Of a DNA stretch of 64,000 nt, positions 34,136 through 42,580 are shown piece by piece. A model generated the notes under the pieces. The model saw only the letters and a list, made by a program, of their open reading frames with translations. It had not been told where the DNA came from and made no database searches. Position numbers and translations under genes: made by a program. Source of the DNA: Cetobacterium sp. NK01 (GTDB lineage: Bacteria; Fusobacteriota; Fusobacteriia; Fusobacteriales; Fusobacteriaceae); NCBI RefSeq assembly GCF_024506395.1, contig NZ_JANIBO010000001.1, positions 1,178,001-1,242,000 on the forward strand. The letters run 5' to 3'. Numbering within the stretch: position 1 is the first letter of the stretch; every line of letters starts with the position of its first letter.

Positions 34136-34877
34136 AATTTCTTTTTTTCATCTCCCGAAGTTTTAAGTACTTAACACTTGTATAAAGAGCACTAAAAATT
34201 GAAAGAGCAAGCCCTTCAACACCATCTAAAAATCCCAATCTAAAAACATACATTCTAAGGAACTTAAAAATAGGATTTAAAACGATATTGAAAAATCCAG
34301 CACTTTTATTTTTTTTAAAAGCAACAGCAGCCCCTTCAGTTGTATATCTATTAAATTTATGAAGATAATCTTGATAATCCTCATAGGTATAGTGATCAAT
34401 TCTATTTTTTAATTCACCGATCTCATCACCTGTTAAAAACTGTTCATGAACCTCATCTAAGGAGTAGTGTCCACTAGTTTTTTTAAAAAGTCTAACTCTA
34501 GAGCTACCGCTCCATCCACCAAAATGTATTCGTTTTCCAAAACAAACAGAGTTAAAAGGTATCTTATAAACATAAAAGTCACCATGTTCCATAACATCTT
34601 TAATCTCTTTTACAAGTTCCGGTATAACCACTTCATCAGCATCTATAAGTAGTATCCAATCCTTTGTACATCTTTCAATAACATTGTTTTTTTGTTTTCC
34701 GTATCCTGGCCAAGGTATCTGATACACCTTAGCTCCAAAAGACTCTGCTATTTCCACAGTTTTATCAGAACTAAAACTATCAATAACGACAATCTCATCT
34801 GCCAGTCCCTCAATAGCTTTTAAAGTTCTTCCTAATCTTAACTCTTCGTTAAACGTTATTAGCCCCACTGACAACAT
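34119..34877 (-). CDS. GT2 glycosyltransferase, WaaE/KdtX-like
   Basis: A 252-residue family-2 glycosyltransferase similar to WaaE, which adds glucose to the LPS inner core. Features are GLITFNEELRLGRTLKAIE, ADEIVVIDSFSSDKTVEIA, the YGKQKN element and the metal-binding DXD as LLIDADEVV (about 91-99). The C-terminus has a hydrophobic stretch that may touch the membrane. GGAGGG precedes ATG. It lies 33 bases after the deacetylase gene and overlaps the response regulator start by 17 bases. Confidence 0.88.
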   Translation of the reverse strand: MLSVGLITFNEELRLGRTLKAIEGLADEIVVIDSFSSDKTVEIAESFGAKVYQIPWPGYGKQKNNVIERCTKDWILLIDADEVVIPELVKEIKDVMEHGDFYVYKIPFNSVCFGKRIHFGGWSGSSRVRLFKKTSGHYSLDEVHEQFLTGDEIGELKNRIDHYTYEDYQDYLHKFNRYTTEGAAVAFKKNKSAGFFNIVLNPIFKFLRMYVFRLGFLDGVEGLALSIFSALYTSVKYLKLREMKKRNYDINS

Positions 34878-34910
34878 CTAAAAATCCCTCCTGTCTTACC
34901 TTGTAAATCA

Positions 34911-35927
34911 TTATGAAAGTAGTTGATAGATTCTCCCTAATAGGTAGTTTCTACAAATTAATAAGTTTAATTTAAACTTTAGTGGAGAGAATACTCTAAG
35001 CTCAACTCTTCTAATATTTTCTAAATCTAATTTTAAACTGTTAGTTCCCTTACGAGTAGTTACAAACCCCTTTATTCCAGCTCCTTTTAAAATAGCTATA
35101 AACTCTGGAGATCTATGTCCCCAAGGCCAACAGAAAAAGTTTGGTCTGTGTCCTGTATGCTCATCAATAAGGGAGATATTAGTATTTAAATCGTTTAAAA
35201 CTCTAGCTTTAGCATCATCTAAAGTTTCAAAAATAAGATCTTTATGTAGCTCATTATTTATAAACTCTTGAATAGCCTTTATATTGTTTTTACTCTCTTG
35301 AGATAGATTTTCATAGTAATTTTTAAATTTTTTAGCAGCTTCTATAGGAACAATAACTCCTGCGCTAGAAAACTCTCCTCTTTTACCAAAAATAGGAAAT
35401 CCAATTTCAGCTTTTCCTTGGTAAAGGTGCTGAATATCTCTATCTAAAAGATCATCACTAGTTACAACTCTATCAAAGGATGTATTTACAAAAATAGGCA
35501 TATGTCTATGAGAGTGCAGTTCAATATCAAAAACTCCAGATTCACTCATCTCCTCAATCTCTTTCCAGCTAAGGTATTTAAACTCTCTACTATTCTCATC
35601 TTCAATATAAGCTGTATTAAGATATAAAGTAGCTTTCATCTTGTACTTTTTTAATAGTGGAAAAGCGTTTTTATAGTTATCATAGTAACCATCATCAAAA
35701 GTTAGTGCCACACTATTTTTAGGTAACTTACCATTTTTTTCCATAGCTTCTAATATCTCTTTATTGGTCATTGTTCTCATATTTAAAAACCAGATATTTT
35801 TAAGATGTTCCTCAAACCAATGAGTGGGAACTCCAGCTTCTCCAATGTGATGATATAAAAACCATGGGTTTCCTTTTTTGTTGTAATACACACATGCAAT
35901 TAAAAAAACATATATTAAAAACTCCAT
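34911..35927 (-). CDS. Polysaccharide deacetylase (CE4/NodB-like)
   Basis: A 338-residue protein with a short N-terminal membrane anchor (EFLIYVFLIACVYY). Its NodB-like catalytic domain begins near residue 70. The metal and base motifs are ALTFDDGYYDNYKNAFPLL (Asp-Asp) and ELHSHRHMPI (His, His). CWPWGHRSPEF supplies the later active-site residue. It probably removes N-acetyl groups from an envelope polysaccharide or LPS sugar, on the periplasmic side if the anchor is right. AGGAGG precedes the ATG. It is first gene of a deacetylase, glycosyltransferase, response regulator, kinase operon. Confidence 0.88.
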   Translation of the reverse strand: MEFLIYVFLIACVYYNKKGNPWFLYHHIGEAGVPTHWFEEHLKNIWFLNMRTMTNKEILEAMEKNGKLPKNSVALTFDDGYYDNYKNAFPLLKKYKMKATLYLNTAYIEDENSREFKYLSWKEIEEMSESGVFDIELHSHRHMPIFVNTSFDRVVTSDDLLDRDIQHLYQGKAEIGFPIFGKRGEFSSAGVIVPIEAAKKFKNYYENLSQESKNNIKAIQEFINNELHKDLIFETLDDAKARVLNDLNTNISLIDEHTGHRPNFFCWPWGHRSPEFIAILKGAGIKGFVTTRKGTNSLKLDLENIRRVELRVFSPLKFKLNLLICRNYLLGRIYQLLS

Positions 35928-36059
35928 AAAAACCTCCTAAATACTAGAATCTAACTATTATACATTAAAAAAGTATATCATATTTTTTACAATTCTGCAT
36001 CTCTTTAGGTTCAAATAAGGGAGAAAGGTAGATAATTCTTTTTTTATTGAAAAAATATT

Positions 36060-36088
36060 TTGACAAATAATTTTTTTAATGTTATATT
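36060..36088 (+). promoter_or_regulatory. Consensus promoter of the MFS/SnoaL/SSS operon
   Basis: TTGACA (36060-36065), exactly 17 bp, then TATATT (36083-36088). The predicted start is near 36095, just before a perfect LacI-type operator. Confidence 0.88.
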
Positions 36089-36102
36089 ACTTTTGAAATT
36101 AA

Positions 36103-36120
36103 TTTGCAAGCGCTTGCAAA
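36103..36120. promoter_or_regulatory. LacI-family operator
   Basis: TTTGCAAGCGCTTGCAAA is a perfect 18-bp palindrome with the central CG typical of LacI/GalR-family operators. It lies at about +8 to +25 relative to the predicted start, where a bound repressor would block early transcription. The matching regulator is probably encoded at 40138. Confidence 0.9.
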
Positions 36121-36179
36121 AATATAAAATGTTTTAAAACAAAATATAAGTTACGGAAATAAACAAAAAAGGGGAGAAT

Positions 36180-37433
36180 ATGGAAAATATAAAGCATATG
36201 AGTGAACTATCATTACCAAAGCGTCTTTTGGCATATTTAGTAATTTTAGTAGGGTATTTCTTTTACTGTTATAACTTTGTAGTTATTGATTATGTAAGAC
36301 CATTTTTAGTTCAATATTATGGAATAACTTTAGGACAAACAGCACTATTTTACACTGCACAATCTATAGGAGCACTAATTGGAGCTTTAAGTTGTGCATG
36401 GTTCGCAGAAAATTTTGGAAGAAAGAAAGTTTTAATTTTAATAACTTTACTTAATGGAGGAGCTACTTTAGTAAATCTTTCAAGTAGATCATTTGAAACT
36501 TGGATGATTATGAGATTTATAATTGGAATCTCTTTAGGTGGATATTTTACAGTTGCAGTAACGGTTATGGTAGGACTATTTACAGCAAAAGTAAGAGCAA
36601 AAGTTACTGCATTTGCATCTAGTTTATTTTCAATAGCTTTAATAATTATGGGAGCTTACGGAGCTTTATTAGGGGAAAGCAATTGGGAGATGCTTATGGT
36701 AATTGGAGGACTTCCACCAGTAATTGCAGCTATAGCTATGATCTTTTTGGTACCAAGTGAAAAGAAATATATTCCTTTTGGTAGTGAAAAAGAGGGAGAT
36801 AATGAGACTAAAGCTGAAGAGGAAAAGAAAGGTAGCTGGAAAGAGATGTTCTCTGGAAAGTTAGCAAAGATATCTATAACGTGTATCTTATTATCTGGTT
36901 TAAATTTTATAGGTTACCAGTTCTTTAGTGGATTTGTTACAGTTTATTTAAGAGAAGTTAGAAACTTTGATGCAAAAACAATGGGAATATTATTCTCAGC
37001 AGCTTCTTCAGGATCTTTAGTAGGAGCTTATGTATGGGGATTTGTAGCAGATAAATTTGGAAGAAAAGTAAATGCCTTTGGATTTATACTGTCATCAATA
37101 ATGATAGGTCTGTATTTTGTGGCACCAAGTAATGTAACAATACTTTCAATTTGTGGATTTGTTTACGGAATTGGATTAGCTTCAAGTGCAATTTGGGGAG
37201 GATACTTTACAGAGCTATTCCCAAGACATTTAAAAACAATGGGAGCGTCACTATTCCACGGTGGAAGAATAATAGCGTTATTTGCACCAAGTATTGTTGT
37301 AGCAGTTAGAAATGCTACATCACTACAAACAGCAATGTGGGGAGCACCTATATTATTTACAATAGCAGCAATACTTTGGTTAACACTACCTGAAACTCTT
37401 GAAACAGGAGTTTTATATAAAAAAGAAAACTAA
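36180..37433 (+). CDS. MFS transporter
   Basis: A 417-residue, 12-segment major facilitator carrier. Motif A copies lie between helices 2-3 (WFAENFGRKKVLIL, near residue 80) and 8-9 (GFVADKFGRKVNAFG, near 300). A charged cytoplasmic loop (about 200-222) separates the halves. It resembles the aromatic-acid/sugar-acid carriers, but the substrate cannot be assigned. AAAGGGGAG precedes ATG. It is the first gene behind the LacI operator, with the SnoaL-like and SSS genes in the same direction. Confidence 0.9.
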   Translation: MENIKHMSELSLPKRLLAYLVILVGYFFYCYNFVVIDYVRPFLVQYYGITLGQTALFYTAQSIGALIGALSCAWFAENFGRKKVLILITLLNGGATLVNLSSRSFETWMIMRFIIGISLGGYFTVAVTVMVGLFTAKVRAKVTAFASSLFSIALIIMGAYGALLGESNWEMLMVIGGLPPVIAAIAMIFLVPSEKKYIPFGSEKEGDNETKAEEEKKGSWKEMFSGKLAKISITCILLSGLNFIGYQFFSGFVTVYLREVRNFDAKTMGILFSAASSGSLVGAYVWGFVADKFGRKVNAFGFILSSIMIGLYFVAPSNVTILSICGFVYGIGLASSAIWGGYFTELFPRHLKTMGASLFHGGRIIALFAPSIVVAVRNATSLQTAMWGAPILFTIAAILWLTLPETLETGVLYKKEN

Positions 37434-37465
37434 AAACTAAGAGATAAAAAGGAAAGGTAACGATT

Positions 37466-38482
37466 ATGTCTAAATATCAAGAAATAAAGAAATTAGTAAG
37501 AGAATATTTTGATGCAATGGAAAATGCAACACCAGAAACAGTTGAAGAGGTTATAAAGCAATACACAGGTGAAAACTACCAGTGGAGAGGAGTTTATCCT
37601 TTTAGAGAGCAAGATGGAGCAACTGCAACTGCAGAAGTTTTCTGGAAACCATTAATGACTTCAATAAAGCACCTTCAAAGAAGACAAGACGTTTTCATTG
37701 CTGGAACAAATGAAGTTGAAAGTGATGAGCAGTGGGTTATGTCAATGGGACACTTCATGGGATTATTTGATGAAGAGTATTTAGGAATTAGACCTACAGG
37801 AAAGATGATAAATTTAAGATATGCTGAGTTTTCATGCGTAGAAAATGGTAAAATAGTAAAAACTGGATTATTCGTTGATTTATTAGGATTAATGGATCAA
37901 GCTGGAGTTTATCCATTACCACCATCAACTGGAAAATATTTTGTATATCCAGGACCAAGAAATCACGATGGATTACTGTTTGAAGATGCTGCACCAGAAG
38001 AGGGGGTAAAAACTTTAGCTCTTGTTAATAAAATGGTTGAAGATCTATCAGCATTAAATAGAAGTGGAGCTATGGGAATAACTCCAGATGTATTAGAGCC
38101 ATCATGGTCTAAGAATATGATATGGTATGGACCTGCAGGAGTAGGAGCAAGCTATACTATACCAAGATATATAGCTCAGCATTCACTTCCATTTAGAAGT
38201 AGTCTAACAGATAAGGTGTTTAATGGACATGTATGTAGATTTGCTGAAGGAAACTTCTCTTGTTTCTTTGGATGGCCAAACTTATCTAACACACCAATTG
38301 GTGGATGGTTAGGATTGCCAGGCGGAAAAGTAAAAGCAGACATGCAAGTTGTAGATGTTTACTATAGAGATGGAGATAAACTATCTGAAAACTGGGTATT
38401 AATTGATATTCCATTCTGGTTAAAGCAACAAGGGTTAGATGTATTTGAAAGAACAGCAAATATTTTAAATCCGAAGTTTTAA
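37466..38482 (+). CDS. Double SnoaL/NTF2-like protein
   Basis: A 338-residue soluble protein made of two NTF2/SnoaL-like units. Unit 1 (about 5-145) starts VREYFDAMENATPETVEEVI and ends LRYAEFSCVENGKIVKTGLFVD. Unit 2 (about 190-325) starts LVNKMVEDLSALN and includes FNGHVCRFAEGNFSCFFGW and VVDVYYRDGDKLSENWVLIDI. The two units show the same helix-then-curved-sheet order. SnoaL-like folds act as small-molecule isomerases, dehydratases or cyclases, or only as binders. Function here is unknown; its place between two transporters suggests it modifies or binds the imported compound. RBS AAAGGAAAGG lies before ATG. Confidence 0.75.
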   Translation: MSKYQEIKKLVREYFDAMENATPETVEEVIKQYTGENYQWRGVYPFREQDGATATAEVFWKPLMTSIKHLQRRQDVFIAGTNEVESDEQWVMSMGHFMGLFDEEYLGIRPTGKMINLRYAEFSCVENGKIVKTGLFVDLLGLMDQAGVYPLPPSTGKYFVYPGPRNHDGLLFEDAAPEEGVKTLALVNKMVEDLSALNRSGAMGITPDVLEPSWSKNMIWYGPAGVGASYTIPRYIAQHSLPFRSSLTDKVFNGHVCRFAEGNFSCFFGWPNLSNTPIGGWLGLPGGKVKADMQVVDVYYRDGDKLSENWVLIDIPFWLKQQGLDVFERTANILNPKF

Positions 38483-38519
38483 TTAAAAATTTAAAAAATC
38501 ATATTTTAGATAATTTCAT

Positions 38520-38545
38520 TTAGCGCAGTTTTTTAACTGCGCTAA
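38520..38545 (+). other. Intergenic hairpin between the SnoaL-like and SSS genes
   Basis: TTAGCGCAGTT / AACTGCGCTAA is a perfect 11-bp stem with a TTTT loop. It is followed by CCCTATTTT rather than a T run, so it may be a weak terminator or an mRNA-stabilising element that sets different levels of the flanking genes. Confidence 0.6.
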
Positions 38546-38567
38546 CCCTATTTTAGAAGGAGGTTAG

Positions 38568-40097
38568 ATGACAAATTTAGATTGGGGAGTTTTAATATTT
38601 TATTTTATGTTTACAATAGGTTTAGGAGTTATTATAGGTAAAAAAACTACAGATATTTCAGAGTTTTTTTCAGGGGGAAGAGAGTTTAAATGGTGGGCTA
38701 TAGGGCTTTCTGTAATGGCTACTCAAATTAGTGCAATAACATTTATTGGTGCTCCAGGGTGGGCTTATGAACAAGGTTTAAAGCCACTTGTTTTAAATTT
38801 AAATATCCCAATAGTTATGTGGATATTAAGTGCAACATTTATCCCATTTTTTTATAATTTAGAGATAATCTCTGTTTATGAATATATTGAAAAAAGATTT
38901 GGAAAGAAAATGAGACTGTTATTAGTCTTTACATATATTATAAAAATGTTAGTTGTAGTTGGATCAATAGTTTATGTACCCTCTTTAATCCTTTCAAAGA
39001 TTACAGGGTTATCTATAAATATGACAATAGCTTTAATTGTTATAGTTTCAATATTTTATACAGTACTTGGAGGAATTCAAACTGTTATTTGGACAGATGT
39101 ATTTCAAATGTTAGCTCTTTGGATTGGAATTGTAATTTCAATTATAACGGTATTTAAAGTTACACCTTATAGTTTAAGTGAAATATTTCAAATGTCAAAA
39201 GAGAGTGGAAAGTTAATGTCTTTGGATTTTAATACTAACTTAAAAGCTGCAAATACTTTTTGGGCTGGACTTTTTGGAGGGGGAATACTACACATAGCTT
39301 ATTTTGGAGTAGATCAAACTCAGGTTCAAAGGGTATTAACAGCAAAATCTTTAGATAATACAAAATATTCACTTTGGTTTAGTGGAGTATTTTCAGTTAT
39401 ACAGATGTTTCTATTTTTAATAATAGGAGTTGTTCTTTTTGTTTTTTATAAAGGTCAAACATTTAATAATGCCAATGAGGTTTATATAAAATTTGCACTT
39501 GAAGAGATTCCAAAAGGGTACTTAGGAGTCATAATAGCGGCAGTTTTCGCAGCAACAATGAGTAGTATAGATTCGTCACTAAACTCAATGACAACAGTTT
39601 TCATGAAAGATATATATGAAGTTCATTTTCAAGAAAAAATAAAAACTTTATCAGAGATAAATGTAACTAGAATAATTACAGGTATTTTTGGGATAGTAAT
39701 AGCTTATTTTGCTTTTAACGTATCAGCATCAAATAGCTCTGTTTTAGAGATAATAAGTAAGTATGGATCATATCTATTAGGTGCCATGTTAGGAGTGTTT
39801 TCTCTTGGTATGTTCACAACAAAAGCAGATGAAAGAGGAGTTCTTATAGGATTTATACTTGGAATTTTAGGAACAGCTTTTATATCATATAGATTTAATA
39901 TTTTTTGGATGTGGAATAACTTAGTTGGATTTTTAATAACAATTGTAATAGGATATATTTTAAGTTTTAGTGATGATAACTACCAAGAAGAAAAAAGAAG
40001 ATATATAATGAAAAAGATGTATTTTGAAAAGAGTTCATCTATATTATTAATTTACTTTATTTTTTTAGTTCTAGTTCTTTACTTTTTAAATATATAG
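38568..40097 (+). CDS. Sodium:solute symporter (SSS family)
   Basis: A 509-residue SSS-family carrier, expected to import a sugar, sugar acid or similar solute with Na+. The family signature is present: SEFFSGGREFKWWAIGLSVMATQISAITFIGAPGWAYEQG, seen here as FFSGGREFKWWAIGLSVMA and TQISAITFIGAPGWAYEQG near residues 30-70. Further on AAVFAATMSSIDSSLNSM (near 320) matches the second Na+-site helix. About 13 membrane segments are visible. The strong AGAAGGAGG site is 6 bases before ATG. It forms one operon with the MFS and SnoaL-like genes upstream and the LacI gene downstream. Confidence 0.92.
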   Translation: MTNLDWGVLIFYFMFTIGLGVIIGKKTTDISEFFSGGREFKWWAIGLSVMATQISAITFIGAPGWAYEQGLKPLVLNLNIPIVMWILSATFIPFFYNLEIISVYEYIEKRFGKKMRLLLVFTYIIKMLVVVGSIVYVPSLILSKITGLSINMTIALIVIVSIFYTVLGGIQTVIWTDVFQMLALWIGIVISIITVFKVTPYSLSEIFQMSKESGKLMSLDFNTNLKAANTFWAGLFGGGILHIAYFGVDQTQVQRVLTAKSLDNTKYSLWFSGVFSVIQMFLFLIIGVVLFVFYKGQTFNNANEVYIKFALEEIPKGYLGVIIAAVFAATMSSIDSSLNSMTTVFMKDIYEVHFQEKIKTLSEINVTRIITGIFGIVIAYFAFNVSASNSSVLEIISKYGSYLLGAMLGVFSLGMFTTKADERGVLIGFILGILGTAFISYRFNIFWMWNNLVGFLITIVIGYILSFSDDNYQEEKRRYIMKKMYFEKSSSILLIYFIFLVLVLYFLNI

Positions 40098-40137
40098 AAC
40101 TATAATTTAAAGAAAAATAAGAGTAAGGTGTGTAAGT

Positions 40138-41127
40138 ATGACATTAAAAGATATAGCGAAAATTGTAGATTTAAGTGAATCTACAGTTTCAAGAGCATTA
40201 AATAATAATCCAAATATAGCAAAAAAAACAAGAGAACTTGTTATGAAAGTTGCAAAAGAGCATAACTTTGTAATAAATCCACATGCTAGAAGTTTAGCTA
40301 CTAAAAGAAGTCATCGTATTGGGATAATATTTCCAAATGATTTCTATGAATTTAATAAAAGAGATTTCTTTTCTCAACTTGAAAAGCATTTTTTACTAAA
40401 TTCAGAAAAATTTCAATATGAGATACTTATTATAAGAGCTAAATCTTTAGAAAAAACAATAAAAAGTGGAAATGTAGATGGTCTTATAATAGTTAATAGA
40501 GATATTAGTAAAAGTGATTTAGAGGTTTTAAAAAAATATAAAGTACCTCATACTTTTGTGGCTTATAAACCAACTGTTTTAGAGGAAAATACCTGTGTTT
40601 TTAAAAGTGATAACTTAGATTGTGGTTATAGTGTGGCTAAATTATTGCATGATCAAGGGTGTTATAATTTGCTGACAATAACATCTAATAATGAAAATTT
40701 AACAGATTACAAGGATAGAACTACAGGTTTTTATAATTATTTAGAAGAAAATGATTTGTTGAGATATGAAGTCCACGTTCATAAATGTGGTATGACTTTT
40801 GAAGATGGAAGAGATTTACTTTTAAATAATCTAGATTTTTTAAAAACATACGATGGTATTTATTGCCAACAAGATAAAGTTGCTTTAGGGATATTAAGTT
40901 TAATTGAAAAATATGATATTAAGATACCACAAGATTTGAAAATAGTAGGACATGATAATTTAGAGTTAATTGATTATTTTTACCCTAAGCTAACAACTAT
41001 TAAGGAAAATTTTGAGGTAATAACTTTAGAGGCTTTAAAATACCTAATTGATATTATAGAGGAAAAAGAGGAAAAAAAGGTACAATCAGTATTTGAAAGT
41101 ATAATAATTAAAAGAGAAACAACGTAA
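40138..41127 (+). CDS. LacI-family transcriptional regulator
   Basis: A 329-residue LacI/GalR repressor: the N-terminal helix-turn-helix and hinge (MTLKDIAKIVDLSESTVSRALNN ... NPHARSLATKRSHRIGII) are followed by a periplasmic-binding-protein-like sensor (about 60-325). It ends the MFS/SnoaL/SSS operon and probably binds the palindrome at 36103-36120, giving autoregulation. The inducer is presumably the transported compound or its product. AAGGTGTG precedes ATG. Confidence 0.93.
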   Translation: MTLKDIAKIVDLSESTVSRALNNNPNIAKKTRELVMKVAKEHNFVINPHARSLATKRSHRIGIIFPNDFYEFNKRDFFSQLEKHFLLNSEKFQYEILIIRAKSLEKTIKSGNVDGLIIVNRDISKSDLEVLKKYKVPHTFVAYKPTVLEENTCVFKSDNLDCGYSVAKLLHDQGCYNLLTITSNNENLTDYKDRTTGFYNYLEENDLLRYEVHVHKCGMTFEDGRDLLLNNLDFLKTYDGIYCQQDKVALGILSLIEKYDIKIPQDLKIVGHDNLELIDYFYPKLTTIKENFEVITLEALKYLIDIIEEKEEKKVQSVFESIIIKRETT

Positions 41128-41176
41128 TTTTTTATATTTTTATTTAAAAAATGTATTCATAACGCACTTTTTAATG

Positions 41177-41182
41177 TATAAT
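41177..41182 (+). promoter_or_regulatory. -10 box of the AAA-ATPase gene
   Basis: TATAAT, preceded by TG, lies 38 bases before the start codon. No good -35 is seen at the expected distance. It sits among repeated AATGTAT elements. Confidence 0.5.
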
Positions 41183-41201
41183 AATGTATTGTAAATACAT
41201 T
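41183..41201. repeat. Inverted repeat at the AAA-ATPase promoter
   Basis: AATGTATT-GTA-AATACATT is a perfect 8-bp inverted repeat directly after the -10 box. Further AATGTAT copies begin at about 41150 and 41173 in the same orientation. It is a plausible operator; no dedicated regulator gene is adjacent. Confidence 0.6.
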
Positions 41202-41220
41202 TTTTAATAGGAGTGAAGAT

Positions 41221-42513
41221 ATGGAAAGAAAAATGAAAACCAATCTTATAAATTGGAAGAATAGTAATAATCGTAAACCTTTAATTATAGATGGAGCTAG
41301 ACAAGTTGGGAAAACATATATAGCTTTATCTTTTGGAAAAGAGTTTTATAAAAATAGTGTTTACTTTAATTTTGAAAATTCCACTGAACTTCAAAAAATT
41401 TTTGATAAAGATTTAGAACCTGAAAGAATAATAAAAGAGCTTGCAATATTTGTAGGACAAACAATTTTAAAAGAGGATACCCTAATAATTTTTGATGAAA
41501 TTCAAGCTTGTGAAAGAGCTTTAACATCACTAAAATACTTCTGTGAAAATGAACCTAATTATCATATAATAGCAGCAGGAAGTTTATTAGGAGTTGCTTT
41601 AAATAGAGAAAAATATTCATTTCCAGTGGGAAAAGTAGATATGATAAAAATGTTTCCATTAGACTTTGAAGAATTTTTATGGGCTTTAGATAGAAAGGAT
41701 TTATCTGAAGCTATAAAAGATCACTATGAAAGCAATGAGATGTTTAATCTTCATGAAATAGCAATGGATTATTATAAAAAATATTTGGTTATTGGAGGAA
41801 TGCCTAGAGTTATCTTAGATTACTTAGAAACAGATGACTTTAACTTTGTTTTGGCATCTCAAAAAACAATAAATGATTCCTATATAGCTGATATGGCAAA
41901 ATATGCTACTCCAATGGAGACAATAAAAATTTTAAACGCATTTAATACAATTCCCAGTCAATTAGCTAAGGAAAATAAAAAATTTCAATATAAACTTATA
42001 AAAACAGGAGCTAGAGCTCATGAATATGAAGTGCCTATAGAATGGTTAATTTCATCTGGTATAGTTAATAGATGTACTAAGATTAATGAAGGGAAACTTC
42101 CATTAAAAGCTTACTCTGAACCATCGTCGTTTAAATTATATTTAGGAGATACAGGACTGTTATGTTCAAAGTTAGAGATTCCAGCTAATCTTATAATAAG
42201 TGGAAATAGTAAGTTCAATGAATTTAAAGGAGCTTTAACAGAAAACTATGTTTGTGTTGCTTTATCATCAAGTAACTATAGCTTATACTATTTAGAAAGA
42301 AATCAAAATATGGAGATAGATTTTGTAATTCAAGATAAAGAAGGAAATATTATTCCTATTGAAGTTAAAGCTAGTGAAAATGTAAGAGCAAACAGTTTAA
42401 ATAGTTTTATAAAAAAATATAATCCAGTATATTCTATAAGAGTTTCTGGTAAAAATTTTGGATTTGAAAATAATATAAAAAGTGTTCCTTTATACGCAGC
42501 ATTTTGTATATAA
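41221..42513 (+). CDS. AAA-family ATPase with DUF4143
   Basis: A 430-residue protein of the AAA_14/DUF4143 type common in anaerobes. Walker A is GARQVGKT (25-32) and Walker B is LIIFDEIQ (88-95). The DUF4143 half (about 190-400) ends with an Archaeal-Holliday-junction-resolvase-like patch (YLERNQNMEIDFVIQD ... IPIEVKAS), i.e. E-x(n)-D-x(n)-ExK, typical of these proteins. Cellular function in this family is unknown; defence, plasmid or toxin-related roles have been suggested only from context. AGGAG precedes ATG. It is transcribed alone with a strong terminator. Confidence 0.88.
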   Translation: MERKMKTNLINWKNSNNRKPLIIDGARQVGKTYIALSFGKEFYKNSVYFNFENSTELQKIFDKDLEPERIIKELAIFVGQTILKEDTLIIFDEIQACERALTSLKYFCENEPNYHIIAAGSLLGVALNREKYSFPVGKVDMIKMFPLDFEEFLWALDRKDLSEAIKDHYESNEMFNLHEIAMDYYKKYLVIGGMPRVILDYLETDDFNFVLASQKTINDSYIADMAKYATPMETIKILNAFNTIPSQLAKENKKFQYKLIKTGARAHEYEVPIEWLISSGIVNRCTKINEGKLPLKAYSEPSSFKLYLGDTGLLCSKLEIPANLIISGNSKFNEFKGALTENYVCVALSSSNYSLYYLERNQNMEIDFVIQDKEGNIIPIEVKASENVRANSLNSFIKKYNPVYSIRVSGKNFGFENNIKSVPLYAAFCI

Positions 42514-42532
42514 TTGATAAAAATGTCCAAGC

Positions 42533-42563
42533 AAAAAGCCCACAGATATTCTGTGGGCTTTTT
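42533..42563. terminator. Bidirectional terminator
   Basis: A perfect 14-bp stem AAAAAGCCCACAGA / TCTGTGGGCTTTTT with a 3-base loop. It serves both the ATPase gene (plus) and the autotransporter gene (minus). Confidence 0.92.
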
Positions 42564-42580
42564 ACTATTTAAGGGGGGAC

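Noticed and set aside
38520-38545. Operon-ending terminator before the SSS gene
   Set aside because: The stem is strong but no T run follows, and the SSS gene has its own ribosome site at normal spacing; treated as an intergenic hairpin.
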